NCBI RefSeq assembly: GCF_009455685.1
Contig: NZ_QPES01000001.1
Location: 3,162,001-3,226,000 of the forward strand
Length of the DNA stretch: 64,000 nucleotides
Direction: 5' to 3'
From: Paraburkholderia hayleyella
GTDB lineage: Bacteria > Pseudomonadota > Gammaproteobacteria > Burkholderiales > Burkholderiaceae
The position numbers and the translations under genes were made by a program. Below are positions 54,145 to 63,206 of this stretch, piece by piece; the stretch's first letter is position 1, and the number at the start of each line of letters is the position of its first letter. The notes beneath the pieces were generated by a model, which was given only the letters and a program-made list of their open reading frames with translations, was not told where the DNA came from and ran no database searches.

Positions 54145-56973
54145 ATGAAAGACGAACGATTCCCCTATCTGTACCGGGCACCTGAGCGCACGCTCTCGAT
54201 AAGCGGGGCCGCGCTTCCAACGTGGACGCCACGCCGCGTCAACATCCATTTTGAAGAGCCGCCTAAAGCGGTGCTGATTCCGACGTACCTGCACGGACGC
54301 GAAGCAATAGGTGAACTCTACAGTTACACCGTCCGCATGCGAACGGATGTCGCTATTCCTTCCTATCCCGATGTCGTCACGCTCGACCTCGATCGCATCG
54401 TAGGGACAGAGGTCATGATATCCATCGACGTTCCCGGTAAGGGGACTTTCATTCCCGGGATGCCTGGCGACACCGGGCGCGGCAACATCGGCTTCTATAC
54501 GCGCGAGATTGCCGGGTGCGTCAGCGCGGCCCGGTTTGTTCGACGTGACGGTCGATCCATGATCTATGAATTCGAGGTTGAGCCTGCACTGGCCGAAGCC
54601 GCCAAGGGTAGTAATTACCGGATTTTCCTTGGGGATACGGTCAGAGACGTTATTAGCAAGCTTCTCGGGAATTATCCCCTCACAATTGACTGGCGCATTG
54701 CCGGGCCGCATTACGGCAAGCGGGTATATCCAAAGCGCGACCTGATACGCCAGCACTGGGAATCCGACATGACCTGTTTGCAGCGCCTATGCGAGCATTA
54801 CGGGCTGTTCTACTGGTTTGAGCACCTCAGTGGCTTCCACCGGCTCGTGATTGCCGACAGTATGGGCGCATTTCACTCACACGGCGAAGCCTATGAATCA
54901 ATCCGCTTTTCGAGCAATGACCGCATTGACGAAGAGCATATCGACCGCCTTGACGTAACGAGCCGTCAGACCGAAGGCAAGATTACCGTTGTCGATCATG
55001 ACTACACCGAACCCCGCGTTGCGCGCTCAACCGTCCCTCTGCGTGAGGAAATGCGCGACCCGCGCCACACGGCACGGGCCGATCAGGAAGTCTACGCGTA
55101 TGCGAATGTGAGCCAGCCGCGCCTCAAGGAAGCGCGATTTGATTCCGGTCCCGAAGACACCCGCGACGATGCCCGTAATGTTGCGATGGTTCGAATGCAA
55201 GCGCTACGTTGCCAGGGATTGCGTGCGAAGGGGCACGGCAACATGCGCGGCCTGACGGTTGGGCGTACTTTTCATCTGACCGATCATCCGTACCAGAAAG
55301 CGAACCAGGAATATCTGGTTGTATCTGCAACATTGACGATTGAGGAAAACGACCAGGCGAGCGGCACCGGCCAGGTGTTTCGCTGCGAGACGGATTTCGA
55401 AATCCAGCCCATGCGCGAATATTTCCGCATGCCGCACAAAACGCCCTGGCCATCCCAGGCGGGCTTCGAGTATGCCGTCGTCACCGGCCCGGAAAATCAG
55501 GAAATCTGGACAGATGTATACGGCCGCGTCAAATGCCAACTGATTCCCGACCGCGACGGCAAGCTGGATCAGGACGCCTTTATATGGGTTCTCCCCATGC
55601 AGCCGTGGCAGAACAGCCAGATGGGTTCCGCCTTTATGCCGCGCATCGGCAGCCAGGTGCTAATCGGCTACGTGAACGGAAATCCCGACATGCCGTTCAT
55701 CGTTGCAAGCAGCGCAAACAAGCACAACACGCCAGGATGGAAACTGCCATTTAACCAGTGGGTATCCGGGTTCCGTAGTCGCATGCAAGGCGGCGGCATC
55801 GGCGCTAACCATCTCGCCTTGGTTGATACAGAAAACGAACTACAGGCGCAACTCTCCAGCGATCACGGTACGAGCCAGCTAAGCCTCGGTTTCCTGCGGC
55901 GTCTCCAGGGTAACGAAGGGCTGGAGGATGCGCGCGGAGAAGGCTTTGATCTTCGCACCGACTTTTGGGGTTCGCTGCGCGCCGCGATGGGACTTCTTGT
56001 TTCGACCCATGGGCGAGATGGCGCAGCGGGCAAGGCCAAGGATATGGATGAAACGGTCGCCCGTCTGAGGCAGGCGCGCGACATGCACGAGGGGCTGGCG
56101 AAACTTGCGCAGCAGCACGGCGGACAGATGCCAGACGCAGACCAGAGTGACGTAACCCGCTCCATCAAGCAGCAAACTGTTGACCTTCGCGGCACGCCAA
56201 AAGGTGGCCCCAATGATTTCCCGGAATTTTCCACCCCGCTTATCGCACTTTCCAGCCCTGCGGGCATCGGAACTTCCACGGCGGGCAGCACGCATATCCA
56301 GAGTGATGAAGACACCGCCATTACGACCGGGCATAGCATCGGCATTGCGGCGGGCAAGTCGTTTCACGCTGCGGTGCTCGAAAGGATTTCGCTGTTCGTG
56401 CGCAAAGCGGGAATGATGCTAGTCGCCGCGTCGGGAAAAATCCGCATCGAGGCCCAGAGCGACGGCATCGACGTAATAGCGAAGAAAGACGTTCAAATCT
56501 CGAGCGAGGATGGCTGGATCAATCTCACCGCCATGAAGGGCATACGCTTTAACGGCGCGGGAACGACCATTGAACTGAGCGCTGCCGGATTGCTTGGCGC
56601 TACAAATGGAAAATTTCTCGTTCACGCCGCCGACCATGCAACAGACGGCCCGCAGTCCACGCCCCCCGTTTTTCCGCCAGCAGCGTACACCGATCAGGCG
56701 TCGATACTGCACATGTATCACAGCGACGAACCCGTACAGGGTGCGAAGTTCGACATCAACTACGACGATGGCAAGCACTACAGCGGCATGCTCGACAGCG
56801 CGGGCTATGCCGACCTGAGCAACGCGCCGGTCGGCTCCGGGCAGATCAAGCTGGGTCCCGATTCGCGGACTTGGGAAGTCAAGGCCAATGATGCAAATCC
56901 GGGCTACAAAGCGAACTGGACTGCGGACGATTTCGCCGCATCCGCCAACAAACAGAACGATGGTGTCCAATGA
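54145..56973 (+). CDS. vgrG: Type VI secretion system tip protein VgrG with C-terminal extension
   Basis: The 942-residue protein follows the VgrG layout. The gp27-like part spans about residues 20-400 (LHGREAIGELYSYTVRM, RQHWESDMTCLQRLCEHYGL). An OB-fold like gp5 comes near 450-530 (EIWTDVYGRVKCQLI, PRIGSQVLIGYVNGNPDMPF) and a DUF2345/beta-helix region around 700-830 (INLTAMKGIRFNGAGTTIEL). The last 90 residues add a transthyretin-like module (FDINYDDGKHYSGMLDSAGY) as a likely cargo platform. It pierces the target and delivers the downstream effector, whose start overlaps its stop codon (ATGA). Confidence 0.94.
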   Translation: MKDERFPYLYRAPERTLSISGAALPTWTPRRVNIHFEEPPKAVLIPTYLHGREAIGELYSYTVRMRTDVAIPSYPDVVTLDLDRIVGTEVMISIDVPGKGTFIPGMPGDTGRGNIGFYTREIAGCVSAARFVRRDGRSMIYEFEVEPALAEAAKGSNYRIFLGDTVRDVISKLLGNYPLTIDWRIAGPHYGKRVYPKRDLIRQHWESDMTCLQRLCEHYGLFYWFEHLSGFHRLVIADSMGAFHSHGEAYESIRFSSNDRIDEEHIDRLDVTSRQTEGKITVVDHDYTEPRVARSTVPLREEMRDPRHTARADQEVYAYANVSQPRLKEARFDSGPEDTRDDARNVAMVRMQALRCQGLRAKGHGNMRGLTVGRTFHLTDHPYQKANQEYLVVSATLTIEENDQASGTGQVFRCETDFEIQPMREYFRMPHKTPWPSQAGFEYAVVTGPENQEIWTDVYGRVKCQLIPDRDGKLDQDAFIWVLPMQPWQNSQMGSAFMPRIGSQVLIGYVNGNPDMPFIVASSANKHNTPGWKLPFNQWVSGFRSRMQGGGIGANHLALVDTENELQAQLSSDHGTSQLSLGFLRRLQGNEGLEDARGEGFDLRTDFWGSLRAAMGLLVSTHGRDGAAGKAKDMDETVARLRQARDMHEGLAKLAQQHGGQMPDADQSDVTRSIKQQTVDLRGTPKGGPNDFPEFSTPLIALSSPAGIGTSTAGSTHIQSDEDTAITTGHSIGIAAGKSFHAAVLERISLFVRKAGMMLVAASGKIRIEAQSDGIDVIAKKDVQISSEDGWINLTAMKGIRFNGAGTTIELSAAGLLGATNGKFLVHAADHATDGPQSTPPVFPPAAYTDQASILHMYHSDEPVQGAKFDINYDDGKHYSGMLDSAGYADLSNAPVGSGQIKLGPDSRTWEVKANDANPGYKANWTADDFAASANKQNDGVQ

Positions 56974-58496
56974 GTGAAGTTCAGACTACGAATCCTGCCG
57001 AGAACAGGATCGGTGCAACCGAGATTGGCAAGCTGATATGGGACGGTGCGGCTTCCGTAGCCGAATGGTTCGGTGGAGCCCTTGCCGGGGAATTCAACCA
57101 GAAGCAGACCACCGGTCAGATCGTTTTCGATGCCGTAATCAGCATGTTTCCGATCCTGGGCGAAGGCACGGCTGCACGCGACTCGATAGCAATCTGCATT
57201 GGCATGTGCGAGGACCCGAAGAAGGCTGAGGACCGTTGGCAGTGGGTGAAACTTGTGCTCTGCCTGATTGCCGTTGTGCCGATCGTTGGCGGCGTGCTCA
57301 AGGGTGTCGGCAAGCTTGTTGTGCGTGCCCTGGAAAAGGGGGAGGACCTTGAAAAGCTCGCGGCCGAAATCGTCAGCTTTGCTAACCGGATGGGTCAAGG
57401 CAACGCCTATCAATGGTTGCGTCAACTCGATTTCATGCAGTACCAGGATAAGGTACTCGCGGCAGTAGGCGAATTTCTCGACCGCTTCACGCGGGCGTGC
57501 CAGTACATCGTGAAGAACTTGGCGGGCGTTTTGCCACAAGATGTCGTTCAGTACCTTTCTGGACTGCCGCCGAAGTTGCAGAATATCGGCAAGCTAGCTA
57601 ACCGGATGGTGCCTCAGGCACTGAGTGACCTGAATGACTGCCTTGTCCGGGTGCGTGCGCATCTGGTTGACGGTACCTTCGCCGATATTTCGGTCGGCTC
57701 CGGCAAAATCACGACGCGCGAGGCGGAGGGACGGCTTGCCAAAGCCGCGCGCGGTGCCGGTGACACTCCACATCCTCCTGCCACGCCGGCTGATTACCGT
57801 CCTGTCAAGGACTGGCCCAACCTGGCGGAGGGGAGGAACGTTGTACTCGATGAAGAAACAGGTAAAAAAACCTATCAGACGATTGCATCATTCAGTCATG
57901 AACCACAGCCGATGCCGATCGTGGCCGAAACCCTGAAGGAAGGCAGCCCTGTTCGCCTTATCCGAGTGCTGGATACCACACGCCCCCCAGACAAGCTCAT
58001 TGCGTCGAAGGCTGGATCCTACTGGTTACAGAAAATGCCGCAGAACGGCAAGGAGTGGCGCGAAGACTGCGCGGTGCTACATGACTGGAGCCAAAACGGC
58101 GGATATATCGAATTGACGAAGATTCCTACCATCGGGGAACTTCGTGCGGCGGAGGTGCCGGATATCCCGGCCGACTGGAAAGGGCTGCGCGTATGGAGTG
58201 GCAATGTATCCAGTCAGGAAGACCCGAAGCTCGGACGGTATCTGGCAGGCGGCGCGAAGCAGATATTTATTGACTTTAATCACCCCCACAACAAGGTGCT
58301 GGAGGATTACGTCAAACGACTCTCCATCTACGGGACCAACTGGAAGGATATGAACTTCGCTAACAGTGAGCGAGTTGCCGTGATGCCGCTTGAGAAGAGT
58401 GAGACAGCAGCCAAGACGGTGCCGCAAGGTTACACCAATCGTATTTCCGCAACGGCACGTCATGCTGTACCTGATAGTAAAGCCGAGCACCAGTGA
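56970..58496 (+). CDS. Putative T6SS effector with hydrophobic N-terminal region and unassigned C-terminal toxin
   Basis: The 508-residue protein starts within the vgrG stop codon (ATGA coupling). The N-terminal half carries a membrane-active-like pattern seen in Burkholderia polymorphic toxins: FDAVISMFPILGEGTAARDS and VKLVLCLIAVVPIVGGVLKG. An Ala/Pro linker near residue 270 separates a C-terminal half rich in aromatic and basic residues (KAGSYWLQKMPQNGKEWRED, then IELTKIPTIGELR and KGLRVWSGNVSSQ). I cannot name its activity. The early RLIRVLD and the W-rich blocks are reminiscent of ADP-ribosyltransferase-type toxins, at low confidence. The immunity gene follows 12 bp later. Confidence 0.85.
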   Translation: MSEVQTTNPAENRIGATEIGKLIWDGAASVAEWFGGALAGEFNQKQTTGQIVFDAVISMFPILGEGTAARDSIAICIGMCEDPKKAEDRWQWVKLVLCLIAVVPIVGGVLKGVGKLVVRALEKGEDLEKLAAEIVSFANRMGQGNAYQWLRQLDFMQYQDKVLAAVGEFLDRFTRACQYIVKNLAGVLPQDVVQYLSGLPPKLQNIGKLANRMVPQALSDLNDCLVRVRAHLVDGTFADISVGSGKITTREAEGRLAKAARGAGDTPHPPATPADYRPVKDWPNLAEGRNVVLDEETGKKTYQTIASFSHEPQPMPIVAETLKEGSPVRLIRVLDTTRPPDKLIASKAGSYWLQKMPQNGKEWREDCAVLHDWSQNGGYIELTKIPTIGELRAAEVPDIPADWKGLRVWSGNVSSQEDPKLGRYLAGGAKQIFIDFNHPHNKVLEDYVKRLSIYGTNWKDMNFANSERVAVMPLEKSETAAKTVPQGYTNRISATARHAVPDSKAEHQ

Positions 58497-58507
58497 GGAA
58501 ACCAGCA

Positions 58508-59598
58508 ATGTCAGACTTTATCTTTGTCGCGGGAAGGAATGATGAGGCCGCGCGTGACCGCGCGTTCTACCTGCTGAAGAAGTACACGAGTGCCACTCTG
58601 CTGCGACGTGCGATTGATTTGTATCGGGAGTTCCTGCGTGATTTTGAACAGGAAATCAAACGGCCGGAAAATGTGGAAGTCGGTGCGAATGGCAAGCCGG
58701 TCCAGTATGACGAAGACCTTCGCTACTTTCTGGAGTTCCTGCAACCAATGGAGTACGCATGGCCGCTTTTGACCGTCCCGGCCCGCCGCGTCGAAGCGTT
58801 CGACATGCTGCGCCGGGGTGTCAAGTTCAGCAGTTTCATGTGGGGTCGCCGCTATACAGACAATTGCTACGATACGCCGGGGGACTGTTCTACAAGCTTG
58901 GTTATCGCTTTCCCAAATACGAGTCCGTCGGGATATTTGGAAAGGCTGCTCTCTCCGGAAATCTAATGTCTTTGCTGTTCGGAACCCTCAACAAAGAGGG
59001 GCGCGTTTACGCGAATGACCGATATGACGCTCGCGCGGTTATGCGTTGGACCTATGAAAGCATCTTCTTTGACTCAGTGCCGTTCAACCTTATTCCGCCC
59101 ATCCGCTTTCCTGCACAGCTTGCCAAGTGTCCGACGCGTAATGAAGACAGCACGGGCGAGGTATGGAGTGGTCGCCAGATACCTGTGACGGGCATATGGG
59201 AGCCGTGGCCGGTTGATCCAAAGATCGGTGTTCGTTGCCCCAACTACTATCTCGTAGGCGATACGGCGAGCCAGTACCAGTTCGAAGGCAGGGATACGCT
59301 GGAAGACGTGCGCTGGCGGTTGATCTGGAAGGACTCGCGCTACATGAGCGGCGGTATTCCGTCCGAAGAAGATGACTACTTTGCACCAGACCTGTCCGCC
59401 AACCTTAATGCACCGGTCGTGCGTCAGGCACGCCCAGGCGAAGTGTGTCCCGAGAGCGGCGAATGGTACGCGCCGCACCTGAACAACAAGACGTTCAGGA
59501 TGAGCGCAGGCGAAATCATGCCGGGACCGGAGCTTGGATCAACGGGCGCCGTGATCTGGTATCTGAAACTGCGCCCGCAGACGCCAAGCGTGGATTGA
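58508..59598 (+). pseudogene. Immunity protein of the T6SS effector (Imm71/Imm72-like), frame broken
   Basis: ATG 58508 follows GAGGAAA. The frame first gives DEAARDRAFYLLKKYTSATL, FLQPMEYAWPLLTVPARRVE and SSFMWGRRYTDNCYDTPG. The frame changes at a run of five G (58879-58883). Adding one G restores LFYKLGYRFPKYESVGIFGK and then DARAVMRWTYESIFF, ending with CPESGEWYAPHLNNKTFRMS, a total near 363 residues. The pattern agrees with the Imm71/Imm72 immunity families. The protein would protect the producer against its own effector, so a real loss would matter; a homopolymer error is more likely. Confidence 0.8.
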
Positions 59599-59618
59599 CC
59601 CTCTGCGCTGTGACGGTA

Positions 59619-59646
59619 TCGCCCCCGTTTCGGCGGGGCTTTTTTA
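59619..59646 (+). terminator. Terminator after the T6SS module
   Basis: GCCCC and GGGGC pair around a short loop with further imperfect GC pairs, followed by seven T (CTTTTTTT). It lies 20 bp after the immunity stop codon. Confidence 0.7.
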
Positions 59647-59815
59647 TTCGAGCGTCAAACGCGCCCGTTCCGGCGTATTGTCCGCATGCTCGAATAGCGT
59701 GCCCTGGCGGTGCGCGTTTCCGAGGCGCTTACAGGCGTTATCGAAATGCACCGGGTCCAGTTCGATACCCACGAAGCGCCAACCGGTCTGTATGCAGACA
59801 GCCAGAACGCGGCCC
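59644..59815 (-). pseudogene. C-terminal remnant of a DNA methyltransferase
   Basis: Read on the minus strand, FVGIELDPVHFDNACKRLGN is the characteristic C-terminal strand-helix of N4/N6 amino methyltransferases (GIELDP). It is followed by a short tail and a stop at 59644. The catalytic part is absent, so this is a phage or restriction-system leftover. Confidence 0.6.
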
Positions 59816-60146
59816 GAAAGCCGATCCCGTGATGGTCAGTTTTTGTCTATAAGACGGTTCTACTGTTCGCGGGCACGAAAGACATTTCGATTGCACACGC
59901 GGGGACTGATTGACCCGAAGCAGGCGCACGACCGTGTTGCAGACCCTGGCGAAATGGAGCAGGCCGCAAAGTTACGCCCACACCTGAATACCAGACTACC
60001 AACCGGGCGGTCTGCGCTGCCGGGACTCTAGCTTATTGCATGCGCTGAATGCTGTGTGCCGGTTTTAGTCGAGATGTAGCGACGAACGCCGGTCCGAGTT
60101 GATCGAATTTTCCTATATAACGCCTACACGATCCCAGAAAGCAAAA

Positions 60147-60169
60147 AGCCCAGCCGTGTAGGCTGGGCT
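60147..60169 (-). terminator. Intrinsic terminator of tRNA-Lys
   Basis: AGCCCAGCC and GGCTGGGCT form a perfect 9 bp stem with loop GTGTA. On the minus strand the stem is followed by TTTTT. It lies 17 bp after the tRNA 3' end. Confidence 0.85.
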
Positions 60170-60185
60170 AAGTGCTTGATATCTT

Positions 60186-60261
60186 TGGTGGGGCGTGAGT
60201 GACTCGAACACTCGACCTACGGATTAAGAGTCCGCTGCTCTACCAACTGAGCTAACGCCCC
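60186..60261 (-). tRNA. tRNA-Lys (anticodon CTT), with encoded CCA
   Basis: The 76-base minus-strand sequence starts GGGGCGTTAGCTCAGTTGG and ends ACGCCCCACCA. The acceptor stem GGGGCGT/ACGCCCC pairs perfectly. The anticodon loop CTCTTAA on stem GCGGA/TCCGT places CTT as anticodon, which reads AAG (Lys). The T-arm carries TTCGAGT. The accessory DNA on its 3' side makes this tRNA a plausible old integration site. Confidence 0.95.
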
Positions 60262-60530
60262 AAACAGAGGGCGAATTATGCCGCAATATTTATCGCTTGC
60301 CTACCCCCTTCTCCCTCCCACCCCCCCAAAAACATCCGCAAAACCTCCCCCCCAAAAAAGCACTCGCCAAAGGTCTGCCGGCAGAAAGGCACTGCCCAAC
60401 AGCATCCCGGTATCATGTGACGGCGCGAAGCCTCTCATACCCAGAGCACATCTCGCACCCAGTACAGCTCCGCTCACCGCCCTTCCCACCGGGAAACCAA
60501 TCGAAACACAACCGACAACCGGGAGCCCCC

Positions 60531-60935
60531 ATGGACGACAACGCAACCCGCGAACTGCTCGACCACATTCTCGCGCCGTGGGTACGCGCACTGGCACTCA
60601 CCCCAGTCGCGGTCGATGAAACCAGCGCCACGCTTCGTCTGCCGTTTTCGGGCGAGTTGCGCCATGGGGGCGGCATGATCTGCGGCCAGGTCTTCATGGC
60701 GGCGGCCGACACCGCAATGATCGTCGCCATTTCGGCGGCGCTCGGAGGCTTTCAGCCCATGACCACGGTCTCGCTCAACACCAATTTTATCCGCGCGGTA
60801 CGCAACGGAGATCTGCTCATTACGGCCCGCGTCCTGCGCATGGGCCGCAACCTGGTCTTTGGCGAAGTCGAAATCATCGACGGTGTGGGGAAAATGGCCG
60901 CCCATGCCACCACGACTTACGCGCTGCTCGACTAA
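60531..60935 (+). CDS. PaaI-like hotdog-fold thioesterase
   Basis: The 134-residue protein has the hotdog pattern GGMICGQVFMAAADTAMIVA and SLNTNFIRAVRNGDLLITAR. Such proteins hydrolyse acyl-CoA thioesters, often aromatic ones, but the substrate is unknown. ATG 60531 follows GGGAG. The upstream stretch 60297-60530 is open in frame but proline-rich and not conserved, so it is excluded. The region just upstream contains long C runs (up to seven). Confidence 0.88.
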   Translation: MDDNATRELLDHILAPWVRALALTPVAVDETSATLRLPFSGELRHGGGMICGQVFMAAADTAMIVAISAALGGFQPMTTVSLNTNFIRAVRNGDLLITARVLRMGRNLVFGEVEIIDGVGKMAAHATTTYALLD

Positions 60936-61017
60936 CTCAAGCGGCTCGATGAACGAGCGGCTCGCTTGACAACACCCGTTCCTCATTTCAGTCACGACCT
61001 TCGAAGGGAAATCAGCA

Positions 61018-61917
61018 ATGTTCGATCAGATCGTATTCGCGGGCGGGGGTAATCGTTGCTGGTGGCAAGGCGGGTTTTGGGATGTCGTCCGTCCGGCGCT
61101 GGATCTGCGCCCGCGTGTCATCACTGGAATTTCGGCGGGTGCCGCCACCGCATGCATGCTCTATACGCGCGAAACAGGCTGGGTCATGCGCTATTACCAG
61201 GAAGCGCTGCGCCACAACACCAAAAATGCGTACTGGGGCAACCTGCTACGTCAGGAGCCGGTGTTCCCGCATTACCGGATCTATCGTCAGGCATTGCTCG
61301 ATATTTACGGTGAAGCGTTCTCCTCGCTGGCACAAGCGCCGGAAATTCGCGTCGGCGTCTCGCATGTGCCGCGCTGGCTTGGGGCGCGTAGCGCGGTCGC
61401 GGCGGGGCTGGTGGCCTACAACATCGAGAAATACATCCGCAAAACGCTGCATCCAACACTCGGCCAAACACTGGGGTTTCGTCCGGAATTTGTCCGGGTA
61501 CAAGATTGCGCGTCAGTCGAGGCGCTCGCTGACCTGATCCTGCAATCTTCCTGCACGCCGCCTTTTACGCCTGTCTTGCGGCGTAATGGACGGCCCGTCC
61601 TGGATGGTGGCATGGTCGATAACGTGCCGGTCAGCGCGCTCGATGATTCACCGGGAAAGGTACTCGTTCTGGTCACACGTCTTTATCCGCGGCCGCAAAC
61701 CTTTGTCGTGCCGCACGGTACCCAGCAGCGTTTTTATGTGCAGCCTTCGCGCAAAGTGCCGGTGTCCAGCTGGGATTACACGAACCCGGCGCAAATGCAG
61801 CTGGCTTATGATCTGGGCCGCGTCGATGGCGAGCGTTTCTTGCAGTTAGTGCCCGATCTGGCCGCTCTCGCACCGGCGCCCGCATCAGCTCTGACGCCGC
61901 CGCACGTTGCCCTGTAG
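61018..61917 (+). CDS. Patatin-like phospholipase
   Basis: The 299-residue protein starts FDQIVFAGGGNRCWWQGGFW, whose GGGNR supplies the oxyanion hole. The nucleophile elbow is GISAG and the catalytic aspartate is in DGGMVDNVPV, the Ser-Asp dyad of patatins. It should cleave acyl chains from lipids, though the substrate is unknown. Its 3' end overlaps the 3' end of the convergent 2-hydroxyacid dehydrogenase gene by 33 bp. Confidence 0.9.
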   Translation: MFDQIVFAGGGNRCWWQGGFWDVVRPALDLRPRVITGISAGAATACMLYTRETGWVMRYYQEALRHNTKNAYWGNLLRQEPVFPHYRIYRQALLDIYGEAFSSLAQAPEIRVGVSHVPRWLGARSAVAAGLVAYNIEKYIRKTLHPTLGQTLGFRPEFVRVQDCASVEALADLILQSSCTPPFTPVLRRNGRPVLDGGMVDNVPVSALDDSPGKVLVLVTRLYPRPQTFVVPHGTQQRFYVQPSRKVPVSSWDYTNPAQMQLAYDLGRVDGERFLQLVPDLAALAPAPASALTPPHVAL

Positions 61918-62907
61918 CACTTCCGGATTCACGACATTCGTTGTGTCGCCGGCTTCAAACGCCAGAATGTTGTTGAATGCGGCGGAGAAATACAGCTCGT
62001 AACTCTCCCGTTCGACATAGCCGATATGCGGCGTGCAAATCACATTCTCCATCCGCAGCAGGCTGTAGCCTTGCAAGATAGGTTCGCTTTCGTAGACATC
62101 GAGCGCGGCCATCCCCGGCCGGTTGTGCGCGAGTGCGTTCACGAGCGCGTTTTCTTCCAGCAGCTCAGCGCGGCTGATATTGACGAAAAGCGCGGTGGGC
62201 TTCATCAGCATCAGCTCCCTGGATGTCACGATACCGCGCGTGTCATCGTGCAAACGCAGATGCAGCGAGAGCACATCGCTTTGCGCAAAAAGCGCTTCAC
62301 GGCTATCCGCCACGCTGTAACCATCGGCGCGCGCGGCTTCCCGCGAGTGTTCTCGGCCCCAGATCAGCACGTCCATGCCAAATGCGCGGCCATATCCGGC
62401 AACGAGCCGTCCAATTTTGCCGTAGCCCCAGATACCAAGGGTTTGGCCTCGCAGCACCTGGCCCAAGCCAAAATTGGGCGGTAGCGCCGAGGTTTTCAGC
62501 CCGGATTGCTGCCAGGCGCCTTGCTTGAGATTGGCCACATATTGCGGAATGCGCCGCTGCGCGGCCATGATGAGGGCCCACGTGAGTTCGGCGGGCGCAA
62601 CCGGTGAGCCGTGGCCTTCCATCACGGCAATCTCGCGCTGGGTGCAGGCCGCGAGGTCGATATGACCGGAGACCTTGCCGGTCTGGCTGATCAGCCGGAG
62701 GTGCGGAAGTTTATCGAGCAGTTGGGCGTTGACCCGCGTACGCTCACGAATCAGAACAAGCGCGTCGACTTCTCCCAGGCGGCTGGCCAGTTGTCCCAAG
62801 CCGCGCACCGTATTGTTAAAGACCTTGACCTCGTGGTTAGCCAGCAAAGGGAAGCAGTTGAGCTTGCGAACAGCGTCCTGGTAATCGTCAAGGATGGCAA
62901 TTTTCAT
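61885..62907 (-). CDS. D-2-hydroxyacid dehydrogenase (phosphoglycerate dehydrogenase-like)
   Basis: The 340-residue protein (MKIAILDDYQDAVRKLNCFP) has the NAD-binding motif LGIWGYGKIGRLVAGYGRAF, the signature LHLRLHDDTRGIV, and the catalytic glutamate and histidine in YESEPI and CTPHIGYVERESYELYF. It uses NAD(P)H to reduce 2-keto acids. The exact substrate is unknown. ATG 62907 is preferred because the conserved sequence begins there; an upstream frame opening at 63000 is not conserved. Confidence 0.9.
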   Translation of the reverse strand: MKIAILDDYQDAVRKLNCFPLLANHEVKVFNNTVRGLGQLASRLGEVDALVLIRERTRVNAQLLDKLPHLRLISQTGKVSGHIDLAACTQREIAVMEGHGSPVAPAELTWALIMAAQRRIPQYVANLKQGAWQQSGLKTSALPPNFGLGQVLRGQTLGIWGYGKIGRLVAGYGRAFGMDVLIWGREHSREAARADGYSVADSREALFAQSDVLSLHLRLHDDTRGIVTSRELMLMKPTALFVNISRAELLEENALVNALAHNRPGMAALDVYESEPILQGYSLLRMENVICTPHIGYVERESYELYFSAAFNNILAFEAGDTTNVVNPEVLQGNVRRRQS

Positions 62908-63206
62908 GGCAGATAGGTTTTGCGAGGCACCATGGGAAGCGAAACGGAATGCTATGCTGAGTGCCCTCTCGCTCTGTGACGTAGAGCACATGCCAGACAC
63001 AGCACGGTTTTACAGTTTGTTGCATGTCCACGCAAGCCGCTTTACAGAAGGTTTCAGACGGACATGCCGCAGCCCGCTTATGAACTCCACGACATCCTGC
63101 ATCCTTTTTTGCACCGGGGTTGCCCGGAAGCAGACAGATACGCCTCTCGCAAGCAGCGTCATGGGTTCATACCGGTTTTATTTTGCCGCTATGAAATGGA
63201 GTCACG

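Larger units (their letters stand above)
59599..60185. other. Region between the immunity gene and tRNA-Lys with a methyltransferase remnant
   Basis: This 587 bp region opens with a terminator-like element at 59619-59646. A minus-strand fragment of a DNA methyltransferase (59644-59815) follows, then about 300 bp in which short open frames resemble nothing known. It ends with the tRNA-Lys terminator at 60147-60169. Confidence 0.5.
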
